From: Stemphylium vesicarium | Lineage: Eukaryota > Ascomycota > Dothideomycetes > Pleosporales > Pleosporaceae | DNA length: 64,000 bases | Direction of reading: 5' to 3' | Assembly (NCBI GenBank): GCA_004380135.1 | Contig: QXCR01000045.1 | Span: 1-64,000 of the forward strand | Part shown: positions 11,127-21,628 of the stretch, one piece after another | Layout: the number at the start of each line of letters is the position of its first letter | How positions within the stretch are numbered: position 1 is the first letter of the stretch | Made by a program: the position numbers and the translations under genes | Notes under the pieces: generated by a model | Database searches by the model: none | The model's input: only the letters and a program-made list of their open reading frames with translations | Told to the model about the DNA's origin: nothing

Positions 11127-13490
11127 ATGCGGGATTTAACTCATGCAGCCCTGCCGGGTCTGGAAAGCCTTGAATGGACCATCCGCAGGAGCTCGATACG
11201 ATCTTTGTCAGCGCGTTTTCTTGATGAGCTCAACGACCTTCGCTAAGCTTTCCATTTGCTTTGTATTTTTCTTCACAATCCATGTACATAACGCCTTATG
11301 CAAACCCCAACGTTCGCTTAAAAATAAATAAAGAAAAGCCAGCACAAGAACTTCCAACGTACCACTTTAACTCGCATTCCTCTCCAGATCCAGTGTTTGG
11401 CATGCCACACCAAAACTAGCAAGCAGAAACGACGTGGGATCGCAGTGGGGACGGTGATGCAAGGTACCCATTCTGCAACTGGCTAGTCTCCTCCCCGGGT
11501 AAGCGAAGAACAATAACCATGCATCCCAGCAAAACCTGCTGTGCTTTTTTCCCAACCATCAACAACGAAAACTCCTTAGGAGGTATCATGCCATCCTTGC
11601 GCAGCCACCGAGGCGGTGGCTGAGAATTAGAGAGGGATGGAGAAAGCGAGGAAGGCCTAGAGCCCCCATCGCCGGTGCAGGCAAAAAGTGCTGTGATGTG
11701 TGTTGCGACTTTTCTATTGTTCTGGACCGAAGTTTTGTTTTCTGGGGATGTATGGATGGGTTGAGGGACGTTCTATGGCTCCTTCACACCATCAGTAAGA
11801 TGCTTGTACCACGCGTCACTGAGCTGTTTGTAGCTGTCATGTTGGCCTAGATGTTGAGACCGTCTGTAAGAAAAGAAGGAGAAGGAAATGGGGTCATCGA
11901 AATGACGTACTACTGTGCCTTTGAGTGGCGTGGAAGAAGCTGTGTGGCTGAAGAGAACTTGGGTACTACGATTTGTGACCTGCGCGTACTGGTTTTCTCA
12001 TCAATACGAGTTTCGTGGGTATGATAGTAGACTGTCCAGCTCGCTTGCTGCATAGAAGTATAAACGGAGGTGTACGTCGGCGAAACCGACGTACTCGATA
12101 GTGGTGTTGTCATGTTCGCAGTGGCATGATTGCGGTATTTCTTCACCTTTCCTTCGCTTCGGTGTTCCATCTCAAGTAGACATCATGCAAGTCTAAGTCA
12201 CTCGTTCGAATCGAGGTCGGAGATCCGGAGATGAAGTTCGCTTTCGCTACACAAAGATACCGCCTGATTTAAGCAAAGAAGTGTGCCCAGATGGTTGGTT
12301 CCCGGTAGCGACATGATGCGTGTCCGCATGTATCGAAACACTTCCCTCTCCCTATTCGCAGAAGGAACAACTTGAAACGTACGACGGAGGGTGTTGCGAG
12401 GGTGTTGCGGTGAGAAGTGGATGCTCAACGTGCGAGACAATGTGGCTTTCGGTTACAACGACGTCTGGACTGCGGCTGAGGTGAACTGTGCTGAGACGGG
12501 GCCTGGAGCGTTTGTGCAACTTGCAAAATGTGCCTGCGGCAGTTGTAGTGGCAGTGTCAACCTTCTAGATATTTGTGCGTCTTTTTCTTCTATACCGAGA
12601 TATCACCTGTCGCCCTGTATCTATGATGTCGGTGAGTTCATAGCAGAAGCCGAGATCCCGAATGAGAGACAGCCGAGTTGCGCTGGGACGAACAATGAAG
12701 CAGCGCATGCAAAAACACAAGTACAACCATGCCGAGGTTCCAAGGTTAGCTGTCATAGCAGTTCTGGTGACAGTTGGTGTTGCCATGAGCTCGTTTCCCT
12801 TCATTACAAATCAGGTATTTGTATCTCGGATGATGAACTGCTATACTATCATACCAACAAAGCGTTAGCTATGATGCGGGCAGGGAGGGCGCATGTACGC
12901 TATGGTGAAATTGACAGAAAGCCTTGGTGAAGTCTTGGTGCCCTCGCATTGGAAGGGTAATGTTGGTTGCAGTCTGCATGTCAAATGCTATGTTGAAACC
13001 GAGATCAACCAGCTTCTACCGGCATCACCTATGTCAAGTTATCAGAGCGCTTCTAATAACGGTTATTTGCAGCTCTCGTGCGAATGGTATCCGTGGAATG
13101 TCGCGAGGTTTAGATGGGGGTTTCGCTCGACTTATCAGGAAGAGAGAGACAAATGCAGATCAGGTGAAAGATTCGTGTGAAGCCAATGCATTTCGTTTAC
13201 AAGCGCAAAATGAAAATTGATGAAACCCTAAAATACACGCCGTCCAATGGATCGCCAAGCACGTCATCCGATGCCATTATATACCGCCTTCCCGCTTCCT
13301 CACTCTCGGAAGCCCTGTTCGTTGGTTCGTCCGAAAACATGTTTGTACAGTCGCACGCATGGCGGACATGTTGTACATGAACGTCATGCATGTGATGCAT
13401 CTTGTCGCGCTTTACGTATCGATGCCGATTCTTGCCTATCGCAGACTGATGTTATCGCGTCGAGTCTGCAATCGTGGGCTACAAGAGCTT
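11127..13490. other. 2.4-kb stretch with no recognisable gene
   Basis: It contains the 3' region of the WSC gene (an AAATAAATAAAG polyadenylation-like run near 11321-11335) and the 3' region of the V-ATPase gene. A 179-codon open frame at 12391-12930 has no protein-like features. Nothing else is recognisable. Confidence 0.5.
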
Positions 13491-14325
13491 CTAGCAGGTG
13501 TCCTCGCCGGCCTTGGAGTTCATGAGCAGGGCAACGATGAGTCCGTAAAGACCTGAGAGGTGTTAGTAGGGGATCCTGCCAAATGCCATTTAGAGTGTCA
13601 CATACCCAAAACTTCGGCGAAAATGAGAATCAAGATCATTCCGACGAACAACCTGGGCTGCTGGGCAGTTCCTCGTACACCAGCGTCACCGACAATACCG
13701 ATGGCGAAACCGGCAGCCATACCGGAAAGACCGACGGCAAGACCAGCGCCGAGCTGGATGAAGTTGGCGAAGAGCGAAGACTCCTGCTTCAGGCCGTTGG
13801 AGATGAGGACGGACACAACCAGACCGTAGATACCGATAATACCCGCCATGACAACGGGGATAATGTCTGGATATGGTGTTAGCTACGTTCACATGCGCGA
13901 CAGGCGGGCGATCGCGCTGGCATAGCTAACAACGTACTCTTGACGATCAGGTCAGGGCGGAGGACACCCATGGCTGAGACACCGACACCGGCCTTTGCGG
14001 TTCCGTAGGCGGCGCCAAAGCATGCGAAGACGATTGCCGACGTGCAGCCCATGGCACCGAAGAAGGGCTATTCACTCGTTAGCCCGCATCTCGGAGTTCG
14101 TGTCGCGTCGGGAGGCGAAGCTGTTGTTGTTACTCGAGGACTTACAGCATAGACGGGGCTGTGAGAGTCATGTTAGCTTGTGTTCTTCTCCTATGTGGCA
14201 GCGGAAGCTTCTCCAGTTCTTTGATGGGCATAGCAGGCCCAGCTTATCTCCAAGAGGCAAGCTGGAAGCTGCCTGCATCATAGACAAGGGAGCTCCGTAA
14301 GCACTCACCAGAGTTCGGACACCAT
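13491..14325 (-). CDS. vma3: V-type proton ATPase proteolipid subunit c
   Basis: Membrane rotor subunit of the vacuolar H+-ATPase, which acidifies the vacuole and endosomes. Five exons on the minus strand: 14309-14325, 14146-14158, 13938-14067, 13606-13866 and 13491-13552. They sum to 483 bases, or 160 residues, exactly the family length. The second exon is only 13 bases but is required to build the conserved N-terminus (SELCPVYAPFFGAMG). Four hydrophobic helices follow, with Gly-rich faces (GAGLAVGLSGMAAGFAIG). The proton-carrying Glu is E138 in IFAEVLGLYG. The sequence fits subunit c rather than c' or c''. The gene is head-to-head with SNU13. Dense introns in a small housekeeping gene are usual in filamentous ascomycetes. 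Confidence 0.96.
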
Positions 14326-14692
14326 ATTTGCGGTGGGGTATGGAATCTACGGGACGTGTAGAAGGTCTTGGGGATCTTTGTTGAGATGGACGCGTGCGGT
14401 GGATGCGGCGACGGGGGCGATTGTGATGTCGAGGAGTGGTGACGACGGTTGGCGAAGAGCTGGACGGTCTGGCACGCTCGCTTCACGCTATCCTGTTCGA
14501 CACTAGCGCTGCACGTGAGGTCAGCTAAGCCGACCCCGGCAGCTTTTTTCGATTTTCCAATCTACAACTTTTGCGCTAATCACCTCTACCACTTCGCATC
14601 TACACCAACATTTTCCGGGCGAGCGAGCAGTGAATCCTCCTTCGGACGAGCTTCAGCAGTGAACCCTATCCACAACCAACCCTACTTTCAAA
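14326..14692. promoter_or_regulatory. shared promoter region of vma3 and snu13
   Basis: A 367-base gap separates the two divergent start codons, so both promoters must lie here or overlap. Pyrimidine-rich tracts precede each ATG; I see no clear TATA box, as is common for housekeeping genes. Confidence 0.5.
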
Positions 14693-15174
14693 ATGGCCGA
14701 AGACAACAGCGCCGCCTGGCCCCAGGCTGACCAGGCTCTGTCCCAGGAAATCTTGGACCTTGTAAGTTTCGAAGCCACAGACCTCACGACGTCTACTGAC
14801 AAGATCCAGGTACAACAGAGCACCCATTATAGACAAATTAAGAAGGGTGCCAACGAGGCGACCAAGACGCTTAACCGTGGTATCTCCGAGCTCATCATCC
14901 TTGCCGCCGACACCTCCCCTCTCGCCATCTTGCTCCACCTCCCACTCCTTTGCGAGGACAAGAACGTGCCATACGTCTACGTCCCTTCCAAGATGGCTCT
15001 GGGTCGCGCCTGCGGCGTTGCCAGGCCCGTCATTGCGGCCAGCATTACCACCAACGAAGCTTCTGTAAGTCGCGCATTCAAACTACACAGACTTGCGCAG
15101 CTACTAACTATAAGCAGGACTTGATGGGCCAGATCCGCACCCTCAAGGACAAAGTCGAGCGCCTCCAGATCTAA
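14693..15174 (+). CDS. snu13: SNU13 / 15.5K U4 snRNP and box C/D snoRNP protein
   Basis: RNA-binding protein of the L7Ae/L30e family. It binds kink-turns in U4 snRNA and in box C/D snoRNAs, so it serves both splicing and rRNA methylation in the nucleus. Three exons (14693-14761, 14810-15064, 15118-15174) give 126 residues, the same as the yeast protein. The second intron ends with a textbook CTACTAAC branch point. Diagnostic segments are KKGANEATKTLNRG (RNA contact), ELIILAADTSP, LPLLCEDKNVPYVYVPSK and the hydrophobic GVARPVIAASIT region. The start is fixed by AAAATGGCC and a normal-length N-terminus. It is divergent from vma3. Confidence 0.97.
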
Positions 15175-16107
15175 GCGCGCAGTCATCGAACGAGCCAGCC
15201 GAATATTCGATCGGATTTAAGAAACCGGGTCCCTAAGAATGGAAGGTCTACGGAGGAACAAGGACATCAGGGTATCTGGATGGAACATTGCCGGTTACTC
15301 CTGCGCGTAGACCGAGAATGAAATGCCGAGCGCAAGTCGGCATGGACTCTGCCAAAAAAATTGAAGCTTTTGGGCGATCTTGATTATGTTTGCGCAGTTG
15401 TGAATTGTGAAGTGCTAAATACACCCAGGACTCTGATGACCTCGGATATAGGAGATGAATACTACCATCTGTCGAAACTCTGGCAGATCTTACTCGATTC
15501 ATTCCCCGTCTACTGCAGCGAATCTCTTCGCAAAAGCTCCAAAGCTCCCTCCTTGCGAGCCTTGACAACCTCATACGGCGTCATCAACCACTTGTCAAAC
15601 GCTTCAACGGGGTGCTCCCTCCACGAGTATGCAGACTGATTAATTATAGGCGTCCAGGTCGTAAGCGCCAGTGCTTGGCCCGGGAACTACTCGGTGTCTT
15701 TGCTCTCGTGGCTTGCAGCCTGCTCTGGTTGTCCCTGAAACCAGAAGATGATAACCACCTATCAACTCCCATCCATGTGCCAATTTCTTCCGATTGTAGC
15801 TTACCAATCAAACGTATAGGCGGAAGGAGGGAGGTGTAAGATTGCCCACGTGCTTTGCGCGTCTTCGATCGGTCCCAGGCAACTACAACGTAGCATACGA
15901 TTCTGTGGTCGAGACCCAGCTGAAAGAGCCATACTGGTATGCTAGACTCGCAACTATTGAATCGCACATGGCGCATCGCGGAATCTCGTTGCCACTTAAT
16001 CGAATGCCATTCTTCATATGACTATCTCTCAGTACCAGAGAAGAGATAATCGTTTCCTGCTTATCGATCTCGCGGTTATATATTCGCCTTCATGTTCCTC
16101 TTATCTC
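15175..16107. other. intergenic region between two convergent genes
   Basis: Holds the 3' ends of snu13 and of the membrane protein gene. No further gene is recognised. Confidence 0.5.
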
Positions 16108-17019
16108 CTACGTTGGAGTCCTCTGCCCGTTACCCAGTTCAGCTCTCTCTTGCTCTCCCAACTCCAAGGGCGCGCTGGTCCCGTCGAGCTCCTTTGGGGC
16201 ATAGTATGTGGGATCGGCGTACTTTTCATGATAGGCATGATACGGTGCTTCCACTTCAACCACGGGCACCTGTTCCTGCTTTTTCTTCTTCTTGAGCTTC
16301 CGCGTTAGGAAGGAAACGACTACCAGCAAGATGAATATCACCGCTGCAGCGATACCGATTCCCGCTTTCGCCCCTACGCTGAGCCCTTGGTTTGTAGACG
16401 AGGCGTTCGATAAAGATGTTGGGTCTGCGGTTGGGGAAGTAGCACTGCTACTCGACGTCGTTTCTAGATCGAGAGTAAATGTGCTGGAGCTAGGTGCTAA
16501 CGAATTCATCGCCGACGACATCGATGTTGCAGCACTTTGGCCTACGGTCGCAGCCAGTGCAAACAAATTAGACTCATCGCCGCAACAGCTAGATTCACCG
16601 CAACACCAACGATTTTTCCCGCACTTCCGGACAGGTGCATTATCGCTTCGCCACTGCATGGTCTCAGCACTGATTTTTCCTCCCAGCCTTGGAAGGTCCG
16701 TAGTAGGAAGGCCGCTTCAACTTACCTGCCCATCATTGCAAACATCCCTCAAACATTCTTCGCTTTGCCATGTAGGATCCGTGCACCCTTGTCTCCACCA
16801 CAGCTTCACGCCCTCATTCGACCCATTGAACGCTTCGTAGTTTTGGCATAGACCGTTGGACTCGCAAACATCATCTGCGACATTGGTTTCGCCCGCGCCT
16901 TGGTGATTCGTGCCGCAGCAAAAGGACTCGCGCGTAGAATCGCTGATGCAGGGTTGGTATGCGTCGTTGGGGATTTCTGTGCCATCGCGGTTGTAACATG
17001 TGCGCGCGTTTGAAGTCAT
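16108..17019 (-). CDS. Cys-rich single-pass membrane protein, function unknown
   Basis: Two exons, 16726-17019 and 16108-16653, join in phase 0 to give 279 residues. The N-terminal half has many Cys in short clusters (TCYNRDG, SFCCGTN, RWCCGESSCCGD), resembling an extracellular disulphide domain. Next come a Ser/Thr-rich stalk, one strong membrane segment at about 195-215 (GIGIAAAVIFILLVVVSF), a stop-transfer cluster RKLKKKKK, and a cytoplasmic tail with Pro and Tyr. This layout resembles fungal stress-sensor-like or wall-anchored proteins. There is no N-terminal signal peptide at the chosen ATG; the frame is open to an ATG at 17181, which adds no signal either. Orientation is inferred from the positive-inside rule. 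Many fungal relatives are annotated only as hypothetical. Confidence 0.75.
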
Positions 17020-18434
17020 TTTCAATTGTTGCAGGTCGGTGAGTCGAAGAATGGGGGTAGTGAGTGAAGGAGAAGAACATACGAGACGTCGAACGCCTTT
17101 TGCGGTTGTCCTATCGCGTTGATTGAACCAAACAGCCGCTCTCCTATCGACTGCGACAGATGTGAAGGATTGATCCATCATGCATAAGCGCTAGGTGCCG
17201 AAACTCCAGCAACGTTATTAGCCCGGAACATCCAATATCAGGCTGTACATCGAATACATAGGGGAAAGCATCGCGAATCATGCAAGAGCTCGTCCGCGAT
17301 ACGTCAGTCGTAATGCCGGAATTGTCGAAGGGATGCGCTTTTGAGGCTTTCGAATTTATCACCGCTTATTCTGTACGCGCACGTCATTCCCACTCCATAT
17401 GGTTTGAAGCAAGATTATTATTCGATAACCCCACCCCAATCCAGCGATGCGCGCGGCTCGCACGGACATCAGGTGATCGTGACGAATTTGGGGGCCAAAA
17501 CCAGAGGTAGACTAGGCTTGACGGTTACTATGATGAGCTGAACGCTCATTGTTTTAGACACTTTTAGACGTACAAAGAGTGATAAAGACTCTAGTAGCTA
17601 GCCAGTGTTTGTGTGGTTGATTCCGAGTCGCGAATAGCCGGTAAGCATGCTTAGCGTCTTGGCGTCCCCGAATGTATTCCTCCTTACCACATAGATGTTG
17701 TAGCTTGAGGCCGAGCCCGATCGCTACGAGTGACTTGGCGAAAGCTCGCTGAGCTTTTCTCCTCTCTTACTAAGGTAGCTACCTAGCCCATCCTGAGAAG
17801 TCTCCACAACGACTCATAGGTATCCCGCAAAGGGTACTGTGAGTTTCTGATCCTCGATATCTCGCCCATTCGATTTTTGTGAAGACAAGTTTGCACGATA
17901 AGAGCGATCAGAGACCCATAGGTTCAGACGTTCGACTGTACAATAGCGCGGTGTTGGAAGACCTTTGAAGAAAAAAAGTATAGTTGGATCGCGCGGAGGT
18001 CGCGAATTTTTCACGTAATTCGGGAAGAGCTTGCGGTGTGAACACGTCTACACATTTCGGCAGATCGAGCGTTGGTTGCTGGACCGGACTGAAGATGTAG
18101 CGAGAGGCGTGTGTGGATTCTTTCTAGTCAAGGAGGAGGTTTTACCCCGCTGGAGTCTCCGCATTCCACTACCGAACATAGGCCCGACCGTCCTCGCCCG
18201 AAGTTTTTCCCTTCCCCAGACCCTAAGGGAACGGACGGGTGACCCAATTTTCACGTAGGTACCTCGTATAAGTCTAGTTTTGTATCGCGGCTTCGTAGTC
18301 GAGTCGAATGACGACATGTACTACTTCCAAGGTGACTTTCCCGGTCCGAATGGAGGGGTTTGGGGGATGCAAGGTATATATAAAAGGCCCGGCAAGCACT
18401 ACCAAGATGTGTCAAGCACTCCTCGACCGGCACT
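17020..18434. other. intergenic region between divergent genes
   Basis: A 1.4-kb gap between the divergent membrane protein and GH1 genes. No gene is recognised. A perfect palindrome GGTAGCTACC lies at about 17774-17783, with no assigned role. Confidence 0.5.
18375..18386 (+). promoter_or_regulatory. TATA box of the GH1 gene
   Basis: TATATATAAAAG sits about 60 bases before the ATG at 18435. This is a strong match and suggests an inducible promoter, as is common for secreted glycosidases. Confidence 0.65.
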
Positions 18435-20315
18435 ATGAGACCTCAAGCTCTTCTTGCGTGCGGGCCTGTGGCTCTTGCCCAGCAAGTCTACGTCCCAGCT
18501 GAGGGCCCGTTTTCGCGATCGCAATGCTCTGCGAACAACAGCTACGCGACTGCGCTTCCTTCATACACATTCCGCGAGTTCAGCTTCACGCAGACTGAGA
18601 CTACTCGCATAGCGAAGTCGGCCCCAGCTCCTACTGCTACGACTACCTACGCACCGCCCTATGCGTCGCTCAGCAGCTTTGTGCCCAATCTGACAACGAC
18701 GCAATGGGGTGATTGGTACCCTGGCTCGAATGCAACAGCGGTAGATACGGCAAACCCCTACGGAAATGCATCCTGGTCTGCCCTCTGGACTACTGTTCCC
18801 TGGGTCAATTTTACGCGAGGCATATACTCTACGACTGTAGAGCCAACACCAATACCGACCAGCGAGCTTGTTCTACCTCCACCGGAGCCATTGGTGCCTC
18901 AATCATGCTACTATTTCCCTGCCAACTTCATGCTCGGAGTTGCAGCATCAGCAGTGCAGATCGAGGGGGCCATCGCTGATGAAGGTCGAACACCAGTACA
19001 CAATGACGTCGCCAGTCTGAACAATCCAAGCGAATCGCCGAACTGGATAGCCAACGAGAACTACTATTACTACAAGCAAGACATCGAACGCATCGCCTCC
19101 ATGGGTGTAAAGTACTACCGCTTCTCTATCCCATGGACACGTATACTTCCCTTCATCCTCCCAGGGACGCCAGTCAACGAGCAGGGTCTTGCCCACTACG
19201 ATGATCTCATCAACTTCGTTCTAGAAAAAGGAATGCTTCCTGCGATTGTGCTTTACCACAACGACTCCCCATTCCAGTTCTACTCGAACATTAGCGCAGT
19301 CACCATCCCACCAAACACCGGGGGCATCGGCTACTTGGACTCTTGCTTCCAGTGCAGCTACAAGAACGTGACTTGGGAAGATGCCTTCGTCAATTATGGC
19401 AAAATTGTGATGACACACTTTGCCGACCGCGTGCCAGTCTGGTGGTCCTACAACGAGCCGCTCCTCGGTGCGAAGAACGGGAAGTCCATTGATTCTGTCA
19501 TCAAGTCTCACGCCAGGCTCTACCATTTCTACAAGGACGATATAGGCGGCACCGGAAAGATGTCGATTACTTTCAACGACAACTTCGGCGTCCCACGCAA
19601 CCCGGAAGATCCCGCTGACGTCCGCGCTGCTAACCATTTCAACGAATTCCAATTGGCCACCTTTGCCAACCCCATTTTCCTCGGAAAAGACTACCCGGAG
19701 GCCTTTACAAGCAGCATCGCTGATTACGTGCCGCTGAACGAAGAGGACCTGGAATACATCAATGGCACTGCCGACTTCTTCTCCATCCAGCCCTACACTG
19801 CGACCGTTGTTAGCCCACCACCAAACGACACTATCGCCGACTGCGCCGCGAACATCACTCATCCGCTCCGGCCATACTGTGTTACTCAAGAACAGACCAC
19901 AACTACCGGATGGAACATTGGCTACCGCAGTCAGTCGTACGTTTACCTGACTCCCAGCTACTTCCGCACCTACCTGAACTACCTATGGAACACATGGCGC
20001 ACTCCCGTCGCAGTCACTGAATTCGGTTTCCCCGTCTTCGCCGAAGCGCAGAAGGAGCAAAAAGATCAGGAGTTTGATAGCCCCCGAAGCTGGTACTACC
20101 AGACCTATCTCAACGAGGGACTAAAAGCTATCTGGGAAGACGGCGTCCAGTTCATCGGAGCCTTCGCGTGGAGCTGGGCTGACAACTGGGAGTTTGGTGA
20201 CTACGATCAGCAGTTTGGTATCCAAACTGTGAATCGCACGACGCAGGTCCGCAGGTACAAGAAGAGTTTCTTCGACTTTGTGGACTTTATCGAGAGCAGG
20301 AGGCAAGAAGCGTAG
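18435..20315 (+). CDS. glycoside hydrolase family 1 (beta-glucosidase-like) protein
   Basis: Intronless 626-residue retaining glycosidase of clan GH-A, expected to cleave beta-linked glucosides or related glycosides. The GH1 barrel starts near residue 165 (FMLGVAASAVQIEGA, the family opening). The acid/base Glu is E341 in SYNEP and the nucleophile is E529 in VTEFGFP. The C-terminal AFAWSWADNWEF matches the GH1 aglycone-side segment. Two things are odd. There is an N-terminal extension of about 160 residues, rich in Ser/Thr/Pro and N-glycosylation sites. The usual T(L)xHWDxP segment reads LYHNDSPFQF. The extreme N-terminus looks like a short signal peptide cut after ALAQQ. It faces the 2-hydroxyacid oxidase gene tail-to-tail with 65 bases between. 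Confidence 0.88.
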   Translation: MRPQALLACGPVALAQQVYVPAEGPFSRSQCSANNSYATALPSYTFREFSFTQTETTRIAKSAPAPTATTTYAPPYASLSSFVPNLTTTQWGDWYPGSNATAVDTANPYGNASWSALWTTVPWVNFTRGIYSTTVEPTPIPTSELVLPPPEPLVPQSCYYFPANFMLGVAASAVQIEGAIADEGRTPVHNDVASLNNPSESPNWIANENYYYYKQDIERIASMGVKYYRFSIPWTRILPFILPGTPVNEQGLAHYDDLINFVLEKGMLPAIVLYHNDSPFQFYSNISAVTIPPNTGGIGYLDSCFQCSYKNVTWEDAFVNYGKIVMTHFADRVPVWWSYNEPLLGAKNGKSIDSVIKSHARLYHFYKDDIGGTGKMSITFNDNFGVPRNPEDPADVRAANHFNEFQLATFANPIFLGKDYPEAFTSSIADYVPLNEEDLEYINGTADFFSIQPYTATVVSPPPNDTIADCAANITHPLRPYCVTQEQTTTTGWNIGYRSQSYVYLTPSYFRTYLNYLWNTWRTPVAVTEFGFPVFAEAQKEQKDQEFDSPRSWYYQTYLNEGLKAIWEDGVQFIGAFAWSWADNWEFGDYDQQFGIQTVNRTTQVRRYKKSFFDFVDFIESRRQEA

Positions 20316-20380
20316 ACGTGAGAGCTTGCCCAGCCAAGCCGTATATATATGAATGTATACTACGTAAGATATGAATACAA

Positions 20381-21628
20381 TCAGAGCCGGCTCACAAACC
20401 CACTCCTGTCCATCTTGACCAAATACTCCGTCCCGATATCCTCCACCTTCGTCACACCTGCTAAGCCCATGCAAAGTTTGAATTCATCGCTCAACAGCCT
20501 CAATGCCAACTCCACACCTTCCTGTCCTTTATACGCCAGCCCCCACAAGATCGGTCTGCCAACCCAGACAAAGTCCGCCCCGAGCGCTAGAGCTTTGAAC
20601 ACATCCGTTCCATGCCGAATGCCCCCATCGACATGCACCTGTATATTCTTCCCCGCCTGCGAGTGCACCGCCGCAACGACTTCAGGCAGCGCATCGATAG
20701 TCGCCAGCGCGCCATTGAGCTGTCGTCCGCCATGGTTCGAAACAATGATGCCATCGACGCCGTGGTGGCACGCTAGTAACGCGTCTTCGCCCGTCGCGAC
20801 ACCTTTGACCCAGACCTCCATCTCTGGATAGCATTGCTCTTTCAGCCAGGTTATGTCGCGTTCCCAGCACAACGTCGGGTTCGGCGCGTGCGTGTGGAAA
20901 GTGATGGGGCCTTTTGGTGGTTGGCGTTGGGTGCCATTTGTGTAGCCCGCGTCGCTCCTTTTGCGGGCCTCATTCGCGCCCGGTGATGACGAGGTAGACG
21001 ATGTCTTCTCCTCTACCTTGACGCCTTCCTCGCGATTTTCGTCGCGGGCAAAATTGGCGACCTTGAGGTGCTTGGGTAGTTTGAACTGGTTTCTGATTTC
21101 CAGGTTCCGGCGCCCGAGGACTGGTGTGTCGACTGTGAGCATGACGGCTTTGTAGCCTGCTTTCTTTGCGCGTTGGATGAGTTTCTGGCTTTGCTCGCGG
21201 TCTTCGAAGAGGTACAGCTGGAGTGCGCCTGGATGGTCGCCTAGGGCACCTCGGACATCTTCGAGACTGGTCGTGCTGAAACTGCTCAGGCCCATGACTA
21301 CGTCCATGTTCTTGCATGCGCGCGCTGTTGCCAGTTCGCCGTCGCCGTGAGCGAGGCACTGCATGGCGGTTGGTGCGACGCCGAGGGGTATGCTGTTCTT
21401 GTGCCCGAAGACATTGACGGTCGTGTCGATGGAGGAAATGTCGCGCAGGACGCGTGGTCGTATACGGTACTTTTGATAGGCGGTGATGTTTTCCAACAGT
21501 GTTGATCCGGAGTCCGCGCCTTCGTTGTAGTAATCGCGTGTTTGTTTGTCCATGCGCTCGGCGGCAATTTTCTCTAGTTCACCAACGGTGAGGCAGTTGA
21601 GATCGTGTGGCGTTTTATGGTCAGACAT
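20381..21628 (-). CDS. FMN-dependent 2-hydroxyacid oxidase/dehydrogenase with PTS1-like tail
   Basis: Oxidises L-2-hydroxy acids (lactate, glycolate or longer) to 2-oxo acids using FMN; oxidase members give H2O2. Intronless, 415 residues from the ATG at 21628, chosen because the upstream in-frame ATG at 21745 adds sequence not typical of the family. TIM-barrel FMN motifs are present: PLGVAPTAMQ, LQLYLFEDRE, MLTVDTPVLGRR, WVKGV, and the active-site SNHGGRQL with catalytic H299 and R302, then VDGGIRHGTDVFKALALGA (phosphate binding). A Ser/Lys-rich insertion near 205-250 is probably a surface loop. The last three residues are SRL, a recognised peroxisomal targeting type 1 variant, so a peroxisomal site is likely. 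The exact substrate is unknown. Confidence 0.92.
   Translation of the reverse strand: MSDHKTPHDLNCLTVGELEKIAAERMDKQTRDYYNEGADSGSTLLENITAYQKYRIRPRVLRDISSIDTTVNVFGHKNSIPLGVAPTAMQCLAHGDGELATARACKNMDVVMGLSSFSTTSLEDVRGALGDHPGALQLYLFEDREQSQKLIQRAKKAGYKAVMLTVDTPVLGRRNLEIRNQFKLPKHLKVANFARDENREEGVKVEEKTSSTSSSPGANEARKRSDAGYTNGTQRQPPKGPITFHTHAPNPTLCWERDITWLKEQCYPEMEVWVKGVATGEDALLACHHGVDGIIVSNHGGRQLNGALATIDALPEVVAAVHSQAGKNIQVHVDGGIRHGTDVFKALALGADFVWVGRPILWGLAYKGQEGVELALRLLSDEFKLCMGLAGVTKVEDIGTEYLVKMDRSGFVSRL

Noticed and set aside
12195..12225. GTTCGAATC resembling a tRNA B box
   Set aside because: The flanking bases do not form a T stem and no A box or acceptor stem is found at the right distance.
12391..12930. 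179-codon open frame in a gene-free stretch
   Set aside because: Composition is not protein-like, no domain or signal is seen, and overlapping frames on both strands are equally long.
17774..17783. Palindrome GGTAGCTACC as a regulatory site
   Set aside because: A ten-base palindrome is expected by chance at this scale and it is not near a start codon.
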